In this document: one piece after another, positions 15,088 to 23,562 of the stretch | How positions within the stretch are numbered: the first letter of the stretch is position 1 | Layout of the letters: every line of letters starts with the position of its first letter | NCBI GenBank assembly: GCA_013203755.1 | Contig: JABMPI010000142.1 | Location: 1 to 23,643 of the forward strand | Direction: 5' to 3' | Length of the DNA: 23,643 bases | Origin: Bacteroidota bacterium | Lineage (GTDB): Bacteria; Bacteroidota; Bacteroidia; Bacteroidales; Prolixibacteraceae | Made by a program: the position numbers and the translations under genes | Notes under the pieces: model-generated | Seen by the model: only the letters and a program-made list of their open reading frames with translations | What the model was told of the DNA's origin: nothing | Databases searched by the model: none

Positions 15088-16215
15088 ATGGATTTTGAAT
15101 TAAAAACATCTTTAAAAGATTCGCGGGCTAGGGCTGGCTTACTAACAACAGCTCACGGCGAAATTGAAACTCCAATTTTTATGCCTGTGGGAACCGCGGG
15201 TACTGTTAAGGGAATTCACACCCGCGATATTAAGGAGGATATTAAAGCTCAAATTATTTTGGGCAACACTTACCATTTATATCTCCGCCCTGGAATGGAG
15301 GTTATTAAAAAGGCGGGAGGATTACATAAATTTAATGGTTGGGACAAACCCATTTTAACCGACAGTGGAGGTTATCAGGTTTTCTCGTTGGGCGACATTA
15401 GAAAATTGAGCGAGGAAGGAGCAAAATTTCAATCTCATATCGATGGGTCGTACCACTTGTTTACACCAGAAAGTGTAATGGATATTCAGCGAACAATTGG
15501 GGCTGATATTATTATGGCATTCGACGAATGTACTCCGGGCGATGCTGATTTTAACTATGCAAAAAAATCACTGGAACTAACTCAGCGTTGGCTGGAACGT
15601 TGTTTTATACAATTCAATAAAACAGAACCCAAATATGGTTATTCGCAATCGTTGTTCCCAATTGTACAGGGAAATACTTTTTCTGACCTACGAAAATTAG
15701 CCGTTAACCAAGTTAAAAATTTCGATGCCGATGGATATGCAATCGGTGGCCTTTCTGTGGGTGAAGAAGAGGATGTTATGTACGAAATGACTGAAGTGGC
15801 AACAGCAGATTTACCCGAAAATAAACCTCGCTATTTAATGGGCGTTGGCACACCTGTAAACATTTTAGAATCTATAGACCGTGGTGTTGACATGTTCGAC
15901 TGTGTTATGCCCACAAGAAACGGTAGAAACGGAATGTTATTTACCAGCGAAGGAACAATTAATATTCGCAATAAAAGATGGGCAAACGACCACTCTCCTA
16001 TCGATGAAAATGGAACTTCGTTTGTCGACAAATATTCAAAAGCATATCTTCGTCATCTTATAATTTCCAACGAAATGCTTGGCGCTCAAATTGCAAGTCA
16101 ACATAACCTGGCATTTTACTTATGGCTGGTAAAAACAGCACGAGAAAAAATATTAGATGGTACTTTTTTGAGTTGGAAAAAAGAGATGGTTATCAAACTT
16201 AAAGAAAGATTGTAA
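15088..16215 (+). CDS. tgt: tRNA-guanine transglycosylase (queuosine pathway)
   Basis: Tgt swaps guanine 34 in GUN-anticodon tRNAs for a queuosine precursor or queuine. The 375-residue protein has the TIM-barrel family motifs: PIFMPVGTAGTVKG at 29-42, LTDSGGYQVFSLG at 90-102 with Asp92, MAFDECTPGD around Asp146, IVQGNTFSDLR, YAIGGLSVGE, LMGVGTPVN, and the nucleophile Asp271 in MFDCVMPTRNGRNG. The CxCxxC zinc motif of E. coli-type enzymes is absent: the segment at 303-314 has no Cys, while the downstream His of SQHNL (339) is kept. From memory, Bacteroides homologues share this change. The next gene, lptG, starts 6 bases after the stop, so the two form an operon. Confidence 0.95.
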   Translation: MDFELKTSLKDSRARAGLLTTAHGEIETPIFMPVGTAGTVKGIHTRDIKEDIKAQIILGNTYHLYLRPGMEVIKKAGGLHKFNGWDKPILTDSGGYQVFSLGDIRKLSEEGAKFQSHIDGSYHLFTPESVMDIQRTIGADIIMAFDECTPGDADFNYAKKSLELTQRWLERCFIQFNKTEPKYGYSQSLFPIVQGNTFSDLRKLAVNQVKNFDADGYAIGGLSVGEEEDVMYEMTEVATADLPENKPRYLMGVGTPVNILESIDRGVDMFDCVMPTRNGRNGMLFTSEGTINIRNKRWANDHSPIDENGTSFVDKYSKAYLRHLIISNEMLGAQIASQHNLAFYLWLVKTAREKILDGTFLSWKKEMVIKLKERL

Positions 16216-16221
16216 CGGCAG

Positions 16222-17301
16222 ATGAAATTCTACAAAACAATTGACATATATATTACCAAAAAGTTTTTGGGAACTTTTTTTTACTCCATTGCGCTAATTC
16301 TAAGTATCGCCGTTGTTTTCGATATTTCGGAAAATCTTGATGAATTTCTTTCGAAGGATGCACCAATGAAAGCAATTGTATTTGATTACTATTTAAATTT
16401 TATACCCTACTTTGCCAACCTTTTTAGCCCGCTATTTACATTTATTGCGGTAATATTTTTTACCTCAAAAATGGCGTATAATACAGAGATTATAGCTATT
16501 CTTAGCAGTGGAGTTTCTTTCAGAAGATTAATGCGGCCTTATCTGGTTTCAGCATTTATTTTAGCAGCCTTATCATTTGCGCTTGGTAACTTTATTATTC
16601 CGCCCGCTAATAAAACCATGAATAATTTCAAAAGTATGTACATTAACACCACGCGGGTAATTACAGAACAGAATATACACCGACAAATTGAACCGGGAGT
16701 ATATATTTACATGCAAAGATTCAGCACTAACAATGTTGGAAATAAGTTTACAATGGAACGGTTTGAAGGAGCAAAGTTGGTTGAAAAACTTACTTCCGAC
16801 AATATTCGTTGGGATGCTGAAACAGAAAAATGGGTGATTAATAATTACTGGAAACGAATTATATACGACGACCACGAGGAATTTGAAAAAGGTTACCGAA
16901 TGGATACTACTTTAAATATGATTCCTGACGATTATAAAACCATGCGTAACGAAATGGAGAGCTACACTACTCCTGCATTAACAAGAGAAATTAAATCGAT
17001 GCAAATGCGTGGTGTTAACTCTGTAGATTGGGATATAGAAAGGCACAAAAGGATGGCAAGTCCGTTTTCAGCATTTATATTAACAATAATTGGGGCAGGG
17101 TTGGCATCTAGAAAAATGAAAGGTGGACTAGGTCTGCACCTGGGCTTGGGCTTGGCGCTGAGTTTTTCATACATTTTGTTTATGCAAATATCAACAGTTT
17201 TTGCCATTAGCGGAAGTACACCTCCATTTGTAGCCGTTTGGATTCCGAATGTTTGCTACAGTGTCATTGCATTTTTCGTTTTCAAATGGGCTGCGAGATA
17301 A
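16222..17301 (+). CDS. lptG: LptF/LptG-family permease (YjgP/YjgQ)
   Basis: A 359-residue inner-membrane protein of the YjgP/YjgQ family, which with LptB forms the ABC exporter that pulls lipopolysaccharide from the inner membrane. The layout fits: an N-terminal helix after IDIYITKKFLGTFFYS (about 15-34), further helices near 56-80 and 104-126 with the coupling region TEIIAILSSGVSFRRLMRPY between them, a periplasmic beta-jellyroll part (about 135-275), and three C-terminal helices (about 278-357). Whether it is LptF or LptG cannot be told from sequence alone, and the symbol follows common Bacteroidota naming. It starts 6 bases after tgt and is followed by a 243-base gap. Confidence 0.9.
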   Translation: MKFYKTIDIYITKKFLGTFFYSIALILSIAVVFDISENLDEFLSKDAPMKAIVFDYYLNFIPYFANLFSPLFTFIAVIFFTSKMAYNTEIIAILSSGVSFRRLMRPYLVSAFILAALSFALGNFIIPPANKTMNNFKSMYINTTRVITEQNIHRQIEPGVYIYMQRFSTNNVGNKFTMERFEGAKLVEKLTSDNIRWDAETEKWVINNYWKRIIYDDHEEFEKGYRMDTTLNMIPDDYKTMRNEMESYTTPALTREIKSMQMRGVNSVDWDIERHKRMASPFSAFILTIIGAGLASRKMKGGLGLHLGLGLALSFSYILFMQISTVFAISGSTPPFVAVWIPNVCYSVIAFFVFKWAAR

Positions 17302-17544
17302 GGATTAATTTCAGCAATTAATATTTACCACTTACTCATTTAGTTTTATTTATTTCTTAGCAAATTTTCAAACAAAAAATATTAATATTCGAAACTAATG
17401 TATCCTTGAATTGCTTTTTACGTAACACAAAATTATATTTATCGATAGCAATGAAAAAAAATTATAATTTTGCCATCGTTAAAAAAAGAGATAAATACTA
17501 ACGCCCTTTTTATTTAGGGAATTTTACAACTTAATAAATACTTT
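17302..17544. other. Intergenic region before the carboxylase genes, with two promoter candidates
   Basis: This is the longest gene-free stretch in the window. It holds an AU-only 7-bp inverted repeat just after lptG (17304-17322) with no T run, so it is a poor terminator. Two plus-strand promoter candidates follow: TTG (17411-17413), 20 bases, TATATTTA (17434-17441); and an exact -7 match TAATTTTG (17465-17472) without a -33 box. No ORF or RNA gene is seen. Confidence 0.4.
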
Positions 17545-19089
17545 ATGTCACTTAGAAATAATATCCTTGACCTTCGGAAAAGGAAAAAAGAAGTACAAAA
17601 GGGTGGTGGTGATAAAGCCATTGAAAAACAGGCAAAAATGGGTAAACTCACAGCTCGTGAGCGTATTCTTGCCCTACTTGATAAAAACTCATTTCACGAA
17701 TACGATTTGTTTGTTGCGCACAGTGCAAAAGATTTCGGAATGGAATCTAAAACGCTGCATGGAGACGGTGTAATAATAGGTACCGGAACCATTAACAACA
17801 AACCTATTTGTATTTTTGCACAAGATTTTACTGTTGCAGGTGGTTCTTTGGGATTAATGCATGCTCGCAAAATCACCAAAATTATGGATCATGCACTAAA
17901 AATGAGAGTTCCACTTATTGGAATTAACGACTCGGGTGGTGCGCGTATTCAGGAAGGTGTAAATTCTTTAGCTGGTTACGGAGAAATATTCTTCCGTAAT
18001 ACACTGGCTTCAGGAGTTATTCCGCAAATTTCTGTAATTCTCGGCCCATGTGCCGGAGGTGCTGTTTATTCACCAGCACTTACCGACTTTGTATTTGTGG
18101 TAGAAAACATTTCTAAAATGTTTATTACCGGACCAAGTGTAATTAAATCGGTTTTAGGTGAAGAGATTTCTATGGAAGAATTAGGTGGTGCAAAAGTACA
18201 TGCCGAAATTACCGGCAATGCTCATTTTTATGCGCTTACTGAAATGGAGTGCTTCGAACAAATAAAATCACTAATAACTTTTATACCTAGAAGCAACTCG
18301 AAAAAAGCTATTGCTTACAAACCAAAAGCTCCGTTAAAAGGAAAAAAAATTGAAGAGATGGTTCCATTGGATCCAAGAATCCCTTACGACATGCGCGACA
18401 TTTTGAGAAGCATTACCGATGGGTCTGAATTTTTAGAAGTAATGGAGCATTTTGCACCAAATATTATCATCGGTTTTGCAAGAATGGAGGGCGAAACAGT
18501 TGGCTTTGTAGCCAATCAACCAATGGTTTTAGCGGGTGTTCTCGACTGCGACAGCTCAGATAAAGCTGGCCGTTTTATACGATACTGTGATGCTTTTAAT
18601 ATCCCAATTGTTACTATGGAAGATATGCCAGGTTATTTACCAGGTGCCGATCAGGAACATGCCGGAGTAATTCGTCACGGGGCAAAAATTTTATATGCCT
18701 ACAGCGAAGCTACTGTACCTAAAATAACTGTAATTTTAAGAAAAGCTTATGGAGGAGGTTACATTGCAATGAATTCGCGCCACCTGCGTGCCGATTTTGT
18801 TTTTGCATGGCCAACTGCCGAAATCGCCGTTATGGGACCAGAAGGTGCTGCAAATATTGTTTTTCGAAAAGAAATTGCTGAAGCCGAAAACCCTGAAGAA
18901 ATGCGCAGAATAAAAGTACAGGAATATAAAGATAAATTTGCAAATCCATACGTTGCTGCTGCACAAGGTTACATCGACGAGGTTATTGAGCCAAGTCAAA
19001 CCCGGGCGCGAATTCTACATGCTCTGCAAGTTTCAGAAAACAAAAGCGTATTCTTACCAAACAAAAAACACGGAATACCTCCATTTTAA
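17545..19089 (+). CDS. Acyl-CoA carboxylase carboxyltransferase subunit (PccB/MmdA family)
   Basis: This subunit moves CO2 between carboxybiotin and an acyl-CoA. By family similarity the substrate is probably propionyl-CoA/methylmalonyl-CoA. The 514-residue protein has both crotonase-type halves: GKLTARERILALLD near residue 33, FAQDFTVAGGSLG, GINDSGGARIQEGV and GPCAGGAVYSPALTDF in the first; VANQPMVLAGVLD, FCD-like RYCDAFNIPIVTMEDMPGYLPG, GAKILYAYSEATVPKITVILRKAYGGGY split across the second oxyanion region, and WPTAEIAVMGPEGAANI in the second. Length and motifs fit PccB and MmdA equally well. The next gene is its biotin carrier, 12 bases on. Neither a biotin carboxylase nor the membrane beta subunit of a sodium-pump decarboxylase is nearby, so the direction of the reaction is open. 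Confidence 0.93.
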   Translation: MSLRNNILDLRKRKKEVQKGGGDKAIEKQAKMGKLTARERILALLDKNSFHEYDLFVAHSAKDFGMESKTLHGDGVIIGTGTINNKPICIFAQDFTVAGGSLGLMHARKITKIMDHALKMRVPLIGINDSGGARIQEGVNSLAGYGEIFFRNTLASGVIPQISVILGPCAGGAVYSPALTDFVFVVENISKMFITGPSVIKSVLGEEISMEELGGAKVHAEITGNAHFYALTEMECFEQIKSLITFIPRSNSKKAIAYKPKAPLKGKKIEEMVPLDPRIPYDMRDILRSITDGSEFLEVMEHFAPNIIIGFARMEGETVGFVANQPMVLAGVLDCDSSDKAGRFIRYCDAFNIPIVTMEDMPGYLPGADQEHAGVIRHGAKILYAYSEATVPKITVILRKAYGGGYIAMNSRHLRADFVFAWPTAEIAVMGPEGAANIVFRKEIAEAENPEEMRRIKVQEYKDKFANPYVAAAQGYIDEVIEPSQTRARILHALQVSENKSVFLPNKKHGIPPF

Positions 19090-19101
19090 AAAAGCATCAG
19101 C

Positions 19102-19431
19102 ATGTCAGAAGAAAAAGAGTACAAAGATTTAATTATTCAAGGTACCGTTTATAAAACCACTTTTACAAAAAAGTTTGAGAACAGGGTAAACTGGGAAGCT
19201 CCCAATGAGAATCTCATTCATTCTTTTATTCCGGGAACAATTATTGATATTTTTGTAAAGCCGAAAGAAAAAGTAAAAGAAGGAAATACAATTTTATTAC
19301 TTGAGGCAATGAAAATGCAAAATCAGGTTAGAATGCCTTTCGATGGAGAGATTGTAAAGATTCACGTAAAAAAGGACGAAGTAATACCGAACAGGCATCT
19401 TATGATTGAGATTAAACCCAGAAAAATATAA
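19102..19431 (+). CDS. Biotin carboxyl carrier protein for the adjacent carboxyltransferase
   Basis: A 109-residue cytoplasmic protein. Its C-terminal half (about 39-108) is a biotinyl/lipoyl domain with the biotinylation site EAMKM (Lys71), preceded by FIPGTIIDIFVKPKEKV and followed by a matching FDGEIVKIHVKKDEVI hairpin. The N-terminal 35 residues form a short region (YKTTFTKKFENRVNW). The Pro/Ala-rich linker common in MmdC-type carriers is missing. It starts 12 bases after the carboxyltransferase gene, so the two proteins are almost certainly made together, and its transcript ends at a strong hairpin 26 bases on. Its biotin would be charged by a biotin carboxylase encoded elsewhere, or by methylmalonyl-CoA if the enzyme is a decarboxylase. 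Confidence 0.93.
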   Translation: MSEEKEYKDLIIQGTVYKTTFTKKFENRVNWEAPNENLIHSFIPGTIIDIFVKPKEKVKEGNTILLLEAMKMQNQVRMPFDGEIVKIHVKKDEVIPNRHLMIEIKPRKI

Positions 19432-19456
19432 TACTATTTTTTAGTTGATTCAAATT

Positions 19457-19487
19457 AAAACCGTACAAGCATTTGTACGGTTTTTTT
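19457..19487 (+). terminator. Rho-independent terminator after the biotin carrier gene
   Basis: A perfect 12-bp stem (19457-19468 with 19473-19484) has a four-base loop GCAT and runs into a T7 tract. It lies 26 bases after the carrier stop. The left arm's A run gives a T-rich tail on the other strand too, but no minus-strand gene ends here. It separates the carboxylase operon from the surface-protein gene. Confidence 0.93.
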
Positions 19488-19531
19488 GTTTTTATTCATT
19501 AGTTTTAGCAACTGTTAAATTCGGATTTGGA

Positions 19532-22500
19532 GTGAGAAATATTTTTTCTATACTAATTTTAATTATTGCTTTTACTTTTGTGGCAAATAGCCAGGAAACA
19601 TCCAATCCTTGCCGTAAGTCTACCGAAGGTATCGATTTTTGGTTTAGTTTTTTAGAAGGCCGATGGGATAGAAACAATGCACAAAATCATTTTGTTGAAA
19701 TAACTGTTACTGCCAGAGAAAGCACAAACTTTACTATTACAATTGGTCCCGATGAAACTCCCTACCTTAGCACTTTTACCGTAAACGCAAACAGTAGCCG
19801 ACGAATTACAATTCCATGGAATCTTGTTGAACCAAGAGGTTCTGAAAAAATTGAAAACAAAGGAATTCATTTACTTTCAGAAAAACCGGTAAATGTTTAT
19901 GCCCTAAACTTTGATTCGAACTCAGCCGACGTTGCTGTTATTTATCCTGTTCAGTCTTTAGGAAAAGAACATTTTGCAATGTGTTATTATCCTGATGTGA
20001 GTGGAACAACCGGCAGAAACAGTGAATTTTTAATTGTTGCAACAGAAGATTCAACAACGGTTGAAATAACCCCTTCCAAAGTTACTGACCAAAATCGACC
20101 GAAAGACACAACATTTGCAGTTATTTTAAACAAAGGGCAAATATATCAGGTACAATCTGAGAATTTTGAAAATAGTTCTGCAGGACAAGGAGATTTAACA
20201 AGCAGTCATGTAATTTCGGATAAACCAATAGCCTTTTATTCGGGTTCGCACGGCACACGAATTCCTAATGGTCTATGTTGTTGGGATCACCTATACGAGC
20301 AAATTCCGCCGATTCATTCTTGGGGACGTGAGTATTTCACTGTTCCACTAAAATCACGCGAGCAAGATCGATATCGGATAATGGCTGCTGCAGATAATAC
20401 TACAATTCAAATTACCGGACTAGCTCCATTTATTTTAAACAAAGGACAGTTTAGCGAGAAGGTATTTTATTACAACGAACCCAAAAGAATATTATCAGAC
20501 AAACCAATTTTGGTGGCACAATACAGTCAATCAAGAGATGTAGATAAAAATTATACTGGTGGAAACGGCGATCCGTTTATGATTATTTTGAGTTCAACTA
20601 CTCAATCGAAAAACAATGTAACGTTTGTAGCTTACGAATCTAATAACATAAACGATTATTACATAAATATAATTACGCTTACTAAAGAAGTAGCAAATAT
20701 TAGGCTTGATGGGCTAGCTATTGCAAATGATTTTCATCCATTCCCAGATAGCAAATATTCTTTCGCCCAGAAAGCAATTTCTTCCGGAACCCGCCACATT
20801 TATAATGTTAACGAAGATCGTGGATTTCTTGCTTACGTTTATGGTTACGGTGGTGTAGAATCCTATGGATACGGTGTAGGTTTCAATCTCGATTTAGTAT
20901 TAGATTTAGGCGAAAGTATAAATTTCCACGGCGATACACTTTTACTTTGCAATGGCGATTCCCGAACACTCGACGCTGGTCCGTATTTCGATGAATACAA
21001 GTGGAATACCGGAGATTCTACACAAACATTAACGGTTACTGAAGGTGGTAAATATTACGTAAAAACGACAACTATTGATGGGTGCGAATTAGAAGATTCA
21101 ATTTTTGTTTATTTAAGCGATCCGAAAGTAGATTTGGGAATTGAATATCGTGAAGGCTGTTCTCCATATTCGATTGAATTAAATGGAAACGATGGATTTG
21201 AGAAGTACGTTTGGCAAAACGAATACAACGACACTTTATCTACCAACCAAATTTTTGAAGCCAACCAAACCAATGAATACAGAATTACGGTATTTGATGA
21301 ATATAATTGCCCGGCTCGGGATACAATGAACCTCGTAGTATTTCCGGTTCCAAAAATAAATATTGAAGGAGAAAGCCTTATTTGTGGAAAAACAACCAGT
21401 GAATTTTCTGTACAAATTACTGATGCTCCTGACTCGATATGGAATTACGAAGGAAGTTTTACATGGTCATCCAATAACCCGGAATTACAGGTTACCGAAC
21501 AAACTCATCAAAGTTCTAAAATTGAAGTTTCAGAATGGGGAAAATATGAAATTTATTATCGCCTTAAAACATTAAATGGATGTATATCGAACGATACTTT
21601 TCTGGTTAGTTTTCATCCCACCCCTACTTCTAATTTTGATTTTGTTGAAGATCCGGATGATAAATGCAAAGGATATTCAAGGCAAGTTTTATATGTTGGA
21701 AATGCAACTGAAAATGCAGATTTTTATTGGGATTACGGAGGTAGTAAACTAATCGATTCTATGGATTGGAATAATTTTATAGTTTCCATCGGAGCGTTTA
21801 ATTCGAATCCTAATTTACAATTATATATAGAAGAATATGGATGTTGGAGCGACACAACAATTAAAGCAATTGGTGCCAATCCTGATTTCAATTTAGAAAC
21901 AGGAAAAGCCAGAGGTTGCGATTCTATGACGGTTTTGTTCAAAGGCAAACTAAATGTAACCGACTCGCTGCTTTTTGAATGGGATTTTGGAGACAACTCC
22001 CCAATTAGCAATTTGCAAACGGTTGAACATTTTTATCCCAAAACCGGAGCTTACGATGTTGGCTTAACAATTACAAATCTACTGTCTCAGTGTCAAATTG
22101 GTTTTCAAATCGACAGCATGATAAAAGTATTCCCAACTCCAACCGCTGCAATAACTGCCGACCCTTTGTTCTGCTATCCTGATTCTGCAAATTTAATTTA
22201 TACACATAACATCGATTCTTCATTTTGCAATTGGAGTTTTGAAGGTGCTCATCAAACTGGAGTTGGAAACGATTCTATTACTATTGTTTTAGATGATCCG
22301 TTTGGGAAAGCGACTCTTGTTGTAGATGAATTTGGATGTTTAAGTGAACCATTTGAAATAACTCTAAAACGCAAACCCCATTTCGACTTTTTTACTGCTA
22401 ATGAAGAGGGGTGCCAACCCTACACCTTAGAAATTATTGCTGATCCTAAAGATGAATTTTTAGATTTCACTTGGCTGACGGATAGTTTGCCTTATCCCAG

Positions 22501-23152
22501 CGGTAATTCAAATCTGTATGTAATTCCCGACTCAGGAAAGATGGACATTACACTTATTTCAACATCGCAAGAAACCGGGTGCTGGGATACCCTTATAAAA
22601 AGCAACTGGATTTGGGTACATCCAAAACCAATTGCCGCATTCGAAGTTATTAACCCTTCGGCATTAATAGAACATGCAGATATTCTGTATACCAATTTAA
22701 CAGAATATGCCACTGATTATTTCTGGGATTTTGGTGATGATTTCACTTCAATCGAAAAAGATCCTAGCCATACTTTTACTCAATTGGGTGAATTTAACTC
22801 ACAACTTTTCGCAAATTCAGATTATGGTTGTAAAGACACAACCGAATTTGTGATTAAGGTATTACCCTTTACTGTGTTCACTCCCAACGCCTTTCGTCCA
22901 AACAGCGAAATACAGGAAAACAGAACGTTTATGCCAGTTGGAGTAGGTGCGGATATTTCGCGCTTTAGCATAAAGATTTTTGACAGATGGGGGCAAATGG
23001 TTTTTGAGGCCGATACACCTGAACATTTCTGGGATGGCACCACTAAAAATGGCACTCCTGCGCCAATGGGAAACTATGTTTGGACTTCGCACTATTTTGA
23101 CATTCAAGGCTTTGTACACAATCAGAAAGGGCAGGTACTATTGATGAGATAA
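19532..23152 (+). CDS. Large secreted T9SS (type B sorting) protein with IgGFc-binding-like N-terminal domain
   Basis: From a GTG start at 19532 this encodes 1206 residues. A clean signal peptide (NIFSILILIIAFTFVANS, cleavage near residue 20) is followed by an IgGFc-binding-protein-like region (about 28-455: EGIDFWFSFLEGRW, VNVYALNFDSNSADV, YEQIPPIHSWGREYFTVPL, SDKPILVAQYSQS). A series of Ig/PKD-like repeats comes next, two with clear WDFGD motifs (Trp817, Trp1065) and several ending in a GC-x-P/S pattern. The end (about 1113-1206) is the CHU_C / gliding-motility C-terminal domain, with VFTPNAFRPN, FDRWGQMVFEA and GNYVWTSHYFD, which directs export by the type IX system. It is probably a surface or secreted adhesin-like protein, with ligand unknown. 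An in-frame TTG at 19445 is unlikely as start because it lies within the terminator region and adds residues ahead of the signal peptide. No ATG is available nearby. Confidence 0.88.
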   Translation: MRNIFSILILIIAFTFVANSQETSNPCRKSTEGIDFWFSFLEGRWDRNNAQNHFVEITVTARESTNFTITIGPDETPYLSTFTVNANSSRRITIPWNLVEPRGSEKIENKGIHLLSEKPVNVYALNFDSNSADVAVIYPVQSLGKEHFAMCYYPDVSGTTGRNSEFLIVATEDSTTVEITPSKVTDQNRPKDTTFAVILNKGQIYQVQSENFENSSAGQGDLTSSHVISDKPIAFYSGSHGTRIPNGLCCWDHLYEQIPPIHSWGREYFTVPLKSREQDRYRIMAAADNTTIQITGLAPFILNKGQFSEKVFYYNEPKRILSDKPILVAQYSQSRDVDKNYTGGNGDPFMIILSSTTQSKNNVTFVAYESNNINDYYINIITLTKEVANIRLDGLAIANDFHPFPDSKYSFAQKAISSGTRHIYNVNEDRGFLAYVYGYGGVESYGYGVGFNLDLVLDLGESINFHGDTLLLCNGDSRTLDAGPYFDEYKWNTGDSTQTLTVTEGGKYYVKTTTIDGCELEDSIFVYLSDPKVDLGIEYREGCSPYSIELNGNDGFEKYVWQNEYNDTLSTNQIFEANQTNEYRITVFDEYNCPARDTMNLVVFPVPKINIEGESLICGKTTSEFSVQITDAPDSIWNYEGSFTWSSNNPELQVTEQTHQSSKIEVSEWGKYEIYYRLKTLNGCISNDTFLVSFHPTPTSNFDFVEDPDDKCKGYSRQVLYVGNATENADFYWDYGGSKLIDSMDWNNFIVSIGAFNSNPNLQLYIEEYGCWSDTTIKAIGANPDFNLETGKARGCDSMTVLFKGKLNVTDSLLFEWDFGDNSPISNLQTVEHFYPKTGAYDVGLTITNLLSQCQIGFQIDSMIKVFPTPTAAITADPLFCYPDSANLIYTHNIDSSFCNWSFEGAHQTGVGNDSITIVLDDPFGKATLVVDEFGCLSEPFEITLKRKPHFDFFTANEEGCQPYTLEIIADPKDEFLDFTWLTDSLPYPSGNSNLYVIPDSGKMDITLISTSQETGCWDTLIKSNWIWVHPKPIAAFEVINPSALIEHADILYTNLTEYATDYFWDFGDDFTSIEKDPSHTFTQLGEFNSQLFANSDYGCKDTTEFVIKVLPFTVFTPNAFRPNSEIQENRTFMPVGVGADISRFSIKIFDRWGQMVFEADTPEHFWDGTTKNGTPAPMGNYVWTSHYFDIQGFVHNQKGQVLLMR

Positions 23153-23194
23153 TTGTAAAAACCGAGTAAAAATGAGAACCAAATACAAATATCT

Positions 23195-23515
23195 ATGATC
23201 GCAAAAACGCCACAACCACCGTATTATGCAGTAATTTTTACTTCAACAAGAACTGATGTTAAAAAAGATTATTCTGAAATAGCCGAAAGAATGGTTGATT
23301 TAGCCAAAGTACAACCTGGCTTTTTAGGGTTCGAATCGGCAAGAGAAGAGATTGGAATTTCCGTTTCGTATTGGAAAGACCTGGAATCTATCGGGAACTG
23401 GAAGAAAAATCTGGAACATTTAACTGCTCAGAAAATGGGAAAGGAAAATTGGTATAAAAGTTATAAAACGAGAATAGCAAAGGTGGAGCGAGATTATGAA
23501 TATTTTAAGGTGTAA
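23195..23515 (+). CDS. ABM-fold (antibiotic biosynthesis monooxygenase-like) protein
   Basis: A 106-residue cytoplasmic protein with the small ferredoxin-like ABM fold: YYAVIFTSTRT as the first strand, a helix (EIAERMVDLAKVQPGFLGFESA), a second strand pair (IGISVSYWKDLESIGNWKKN), then HLTAQKMGKENWYKSYKTRIAKVERDYEYFKV. This type includes quinone monooxygenases and heme-degrading enzymes, as well as many uncharacterised stress proteins, so no substrate is assigned. From memory, the WYKSYKTRIAKVERDYEF-like end is common in an uncharacterised branch found in many bacteria. It starts 42 bases after the surface-protein gene with no terminator between, so read-through expression is possible. It converges on the sugar transferase tail. 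Confidence 0.85.
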   Translation: MIAKTPQPPYYAVIFTSTRTDVKKDYSEIAERMVDLAKVQPGFLGFESAREEIGISVSYWKDLESIGNWKKNLEHLTAQKMGKENWYKSYKTRIAKVERDYEYFKV

Positions 23516-23527
23516 ACCGAGAGCAGT

Positions 23528-23555
23528 AAAAAAAACAGTTGCAATTATAAACTGT
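23528..23555 (-). terminator. Weak hairpin terminator for the sugar transferase gene
   Basis: On the minus strand a 6-bp stem (23555-23550 with 23540-23535) is followed at once by eight T's. It lies a few bases after the stop at 23563 of the partial minus-strand gene. The stem is short, so termination would depend on the T8 tract. Confidence 0.45.
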
Positions 23556-23562
23556 AAAATTG

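Noticed and set aside
17304..17322. AU-only hairpin after lptG as a terminator
   Set aside because: Seven A/T pairs with no following T run are too weak to call.
19445..19531. TTG start for the large secreted protein
   Set aside because: This codon and its following bases are the terminator hairpin of the previous gene, and the added residues precede a complete signal peptide.
23172..23198. Eight-codon leader ORF (MRTKYKYL) ending across the ATG of the ABM-fold gene
   Set aside because: The ATGA overlap is neat, but a frame this short occurs often by chance and no attenuator structure is seen.
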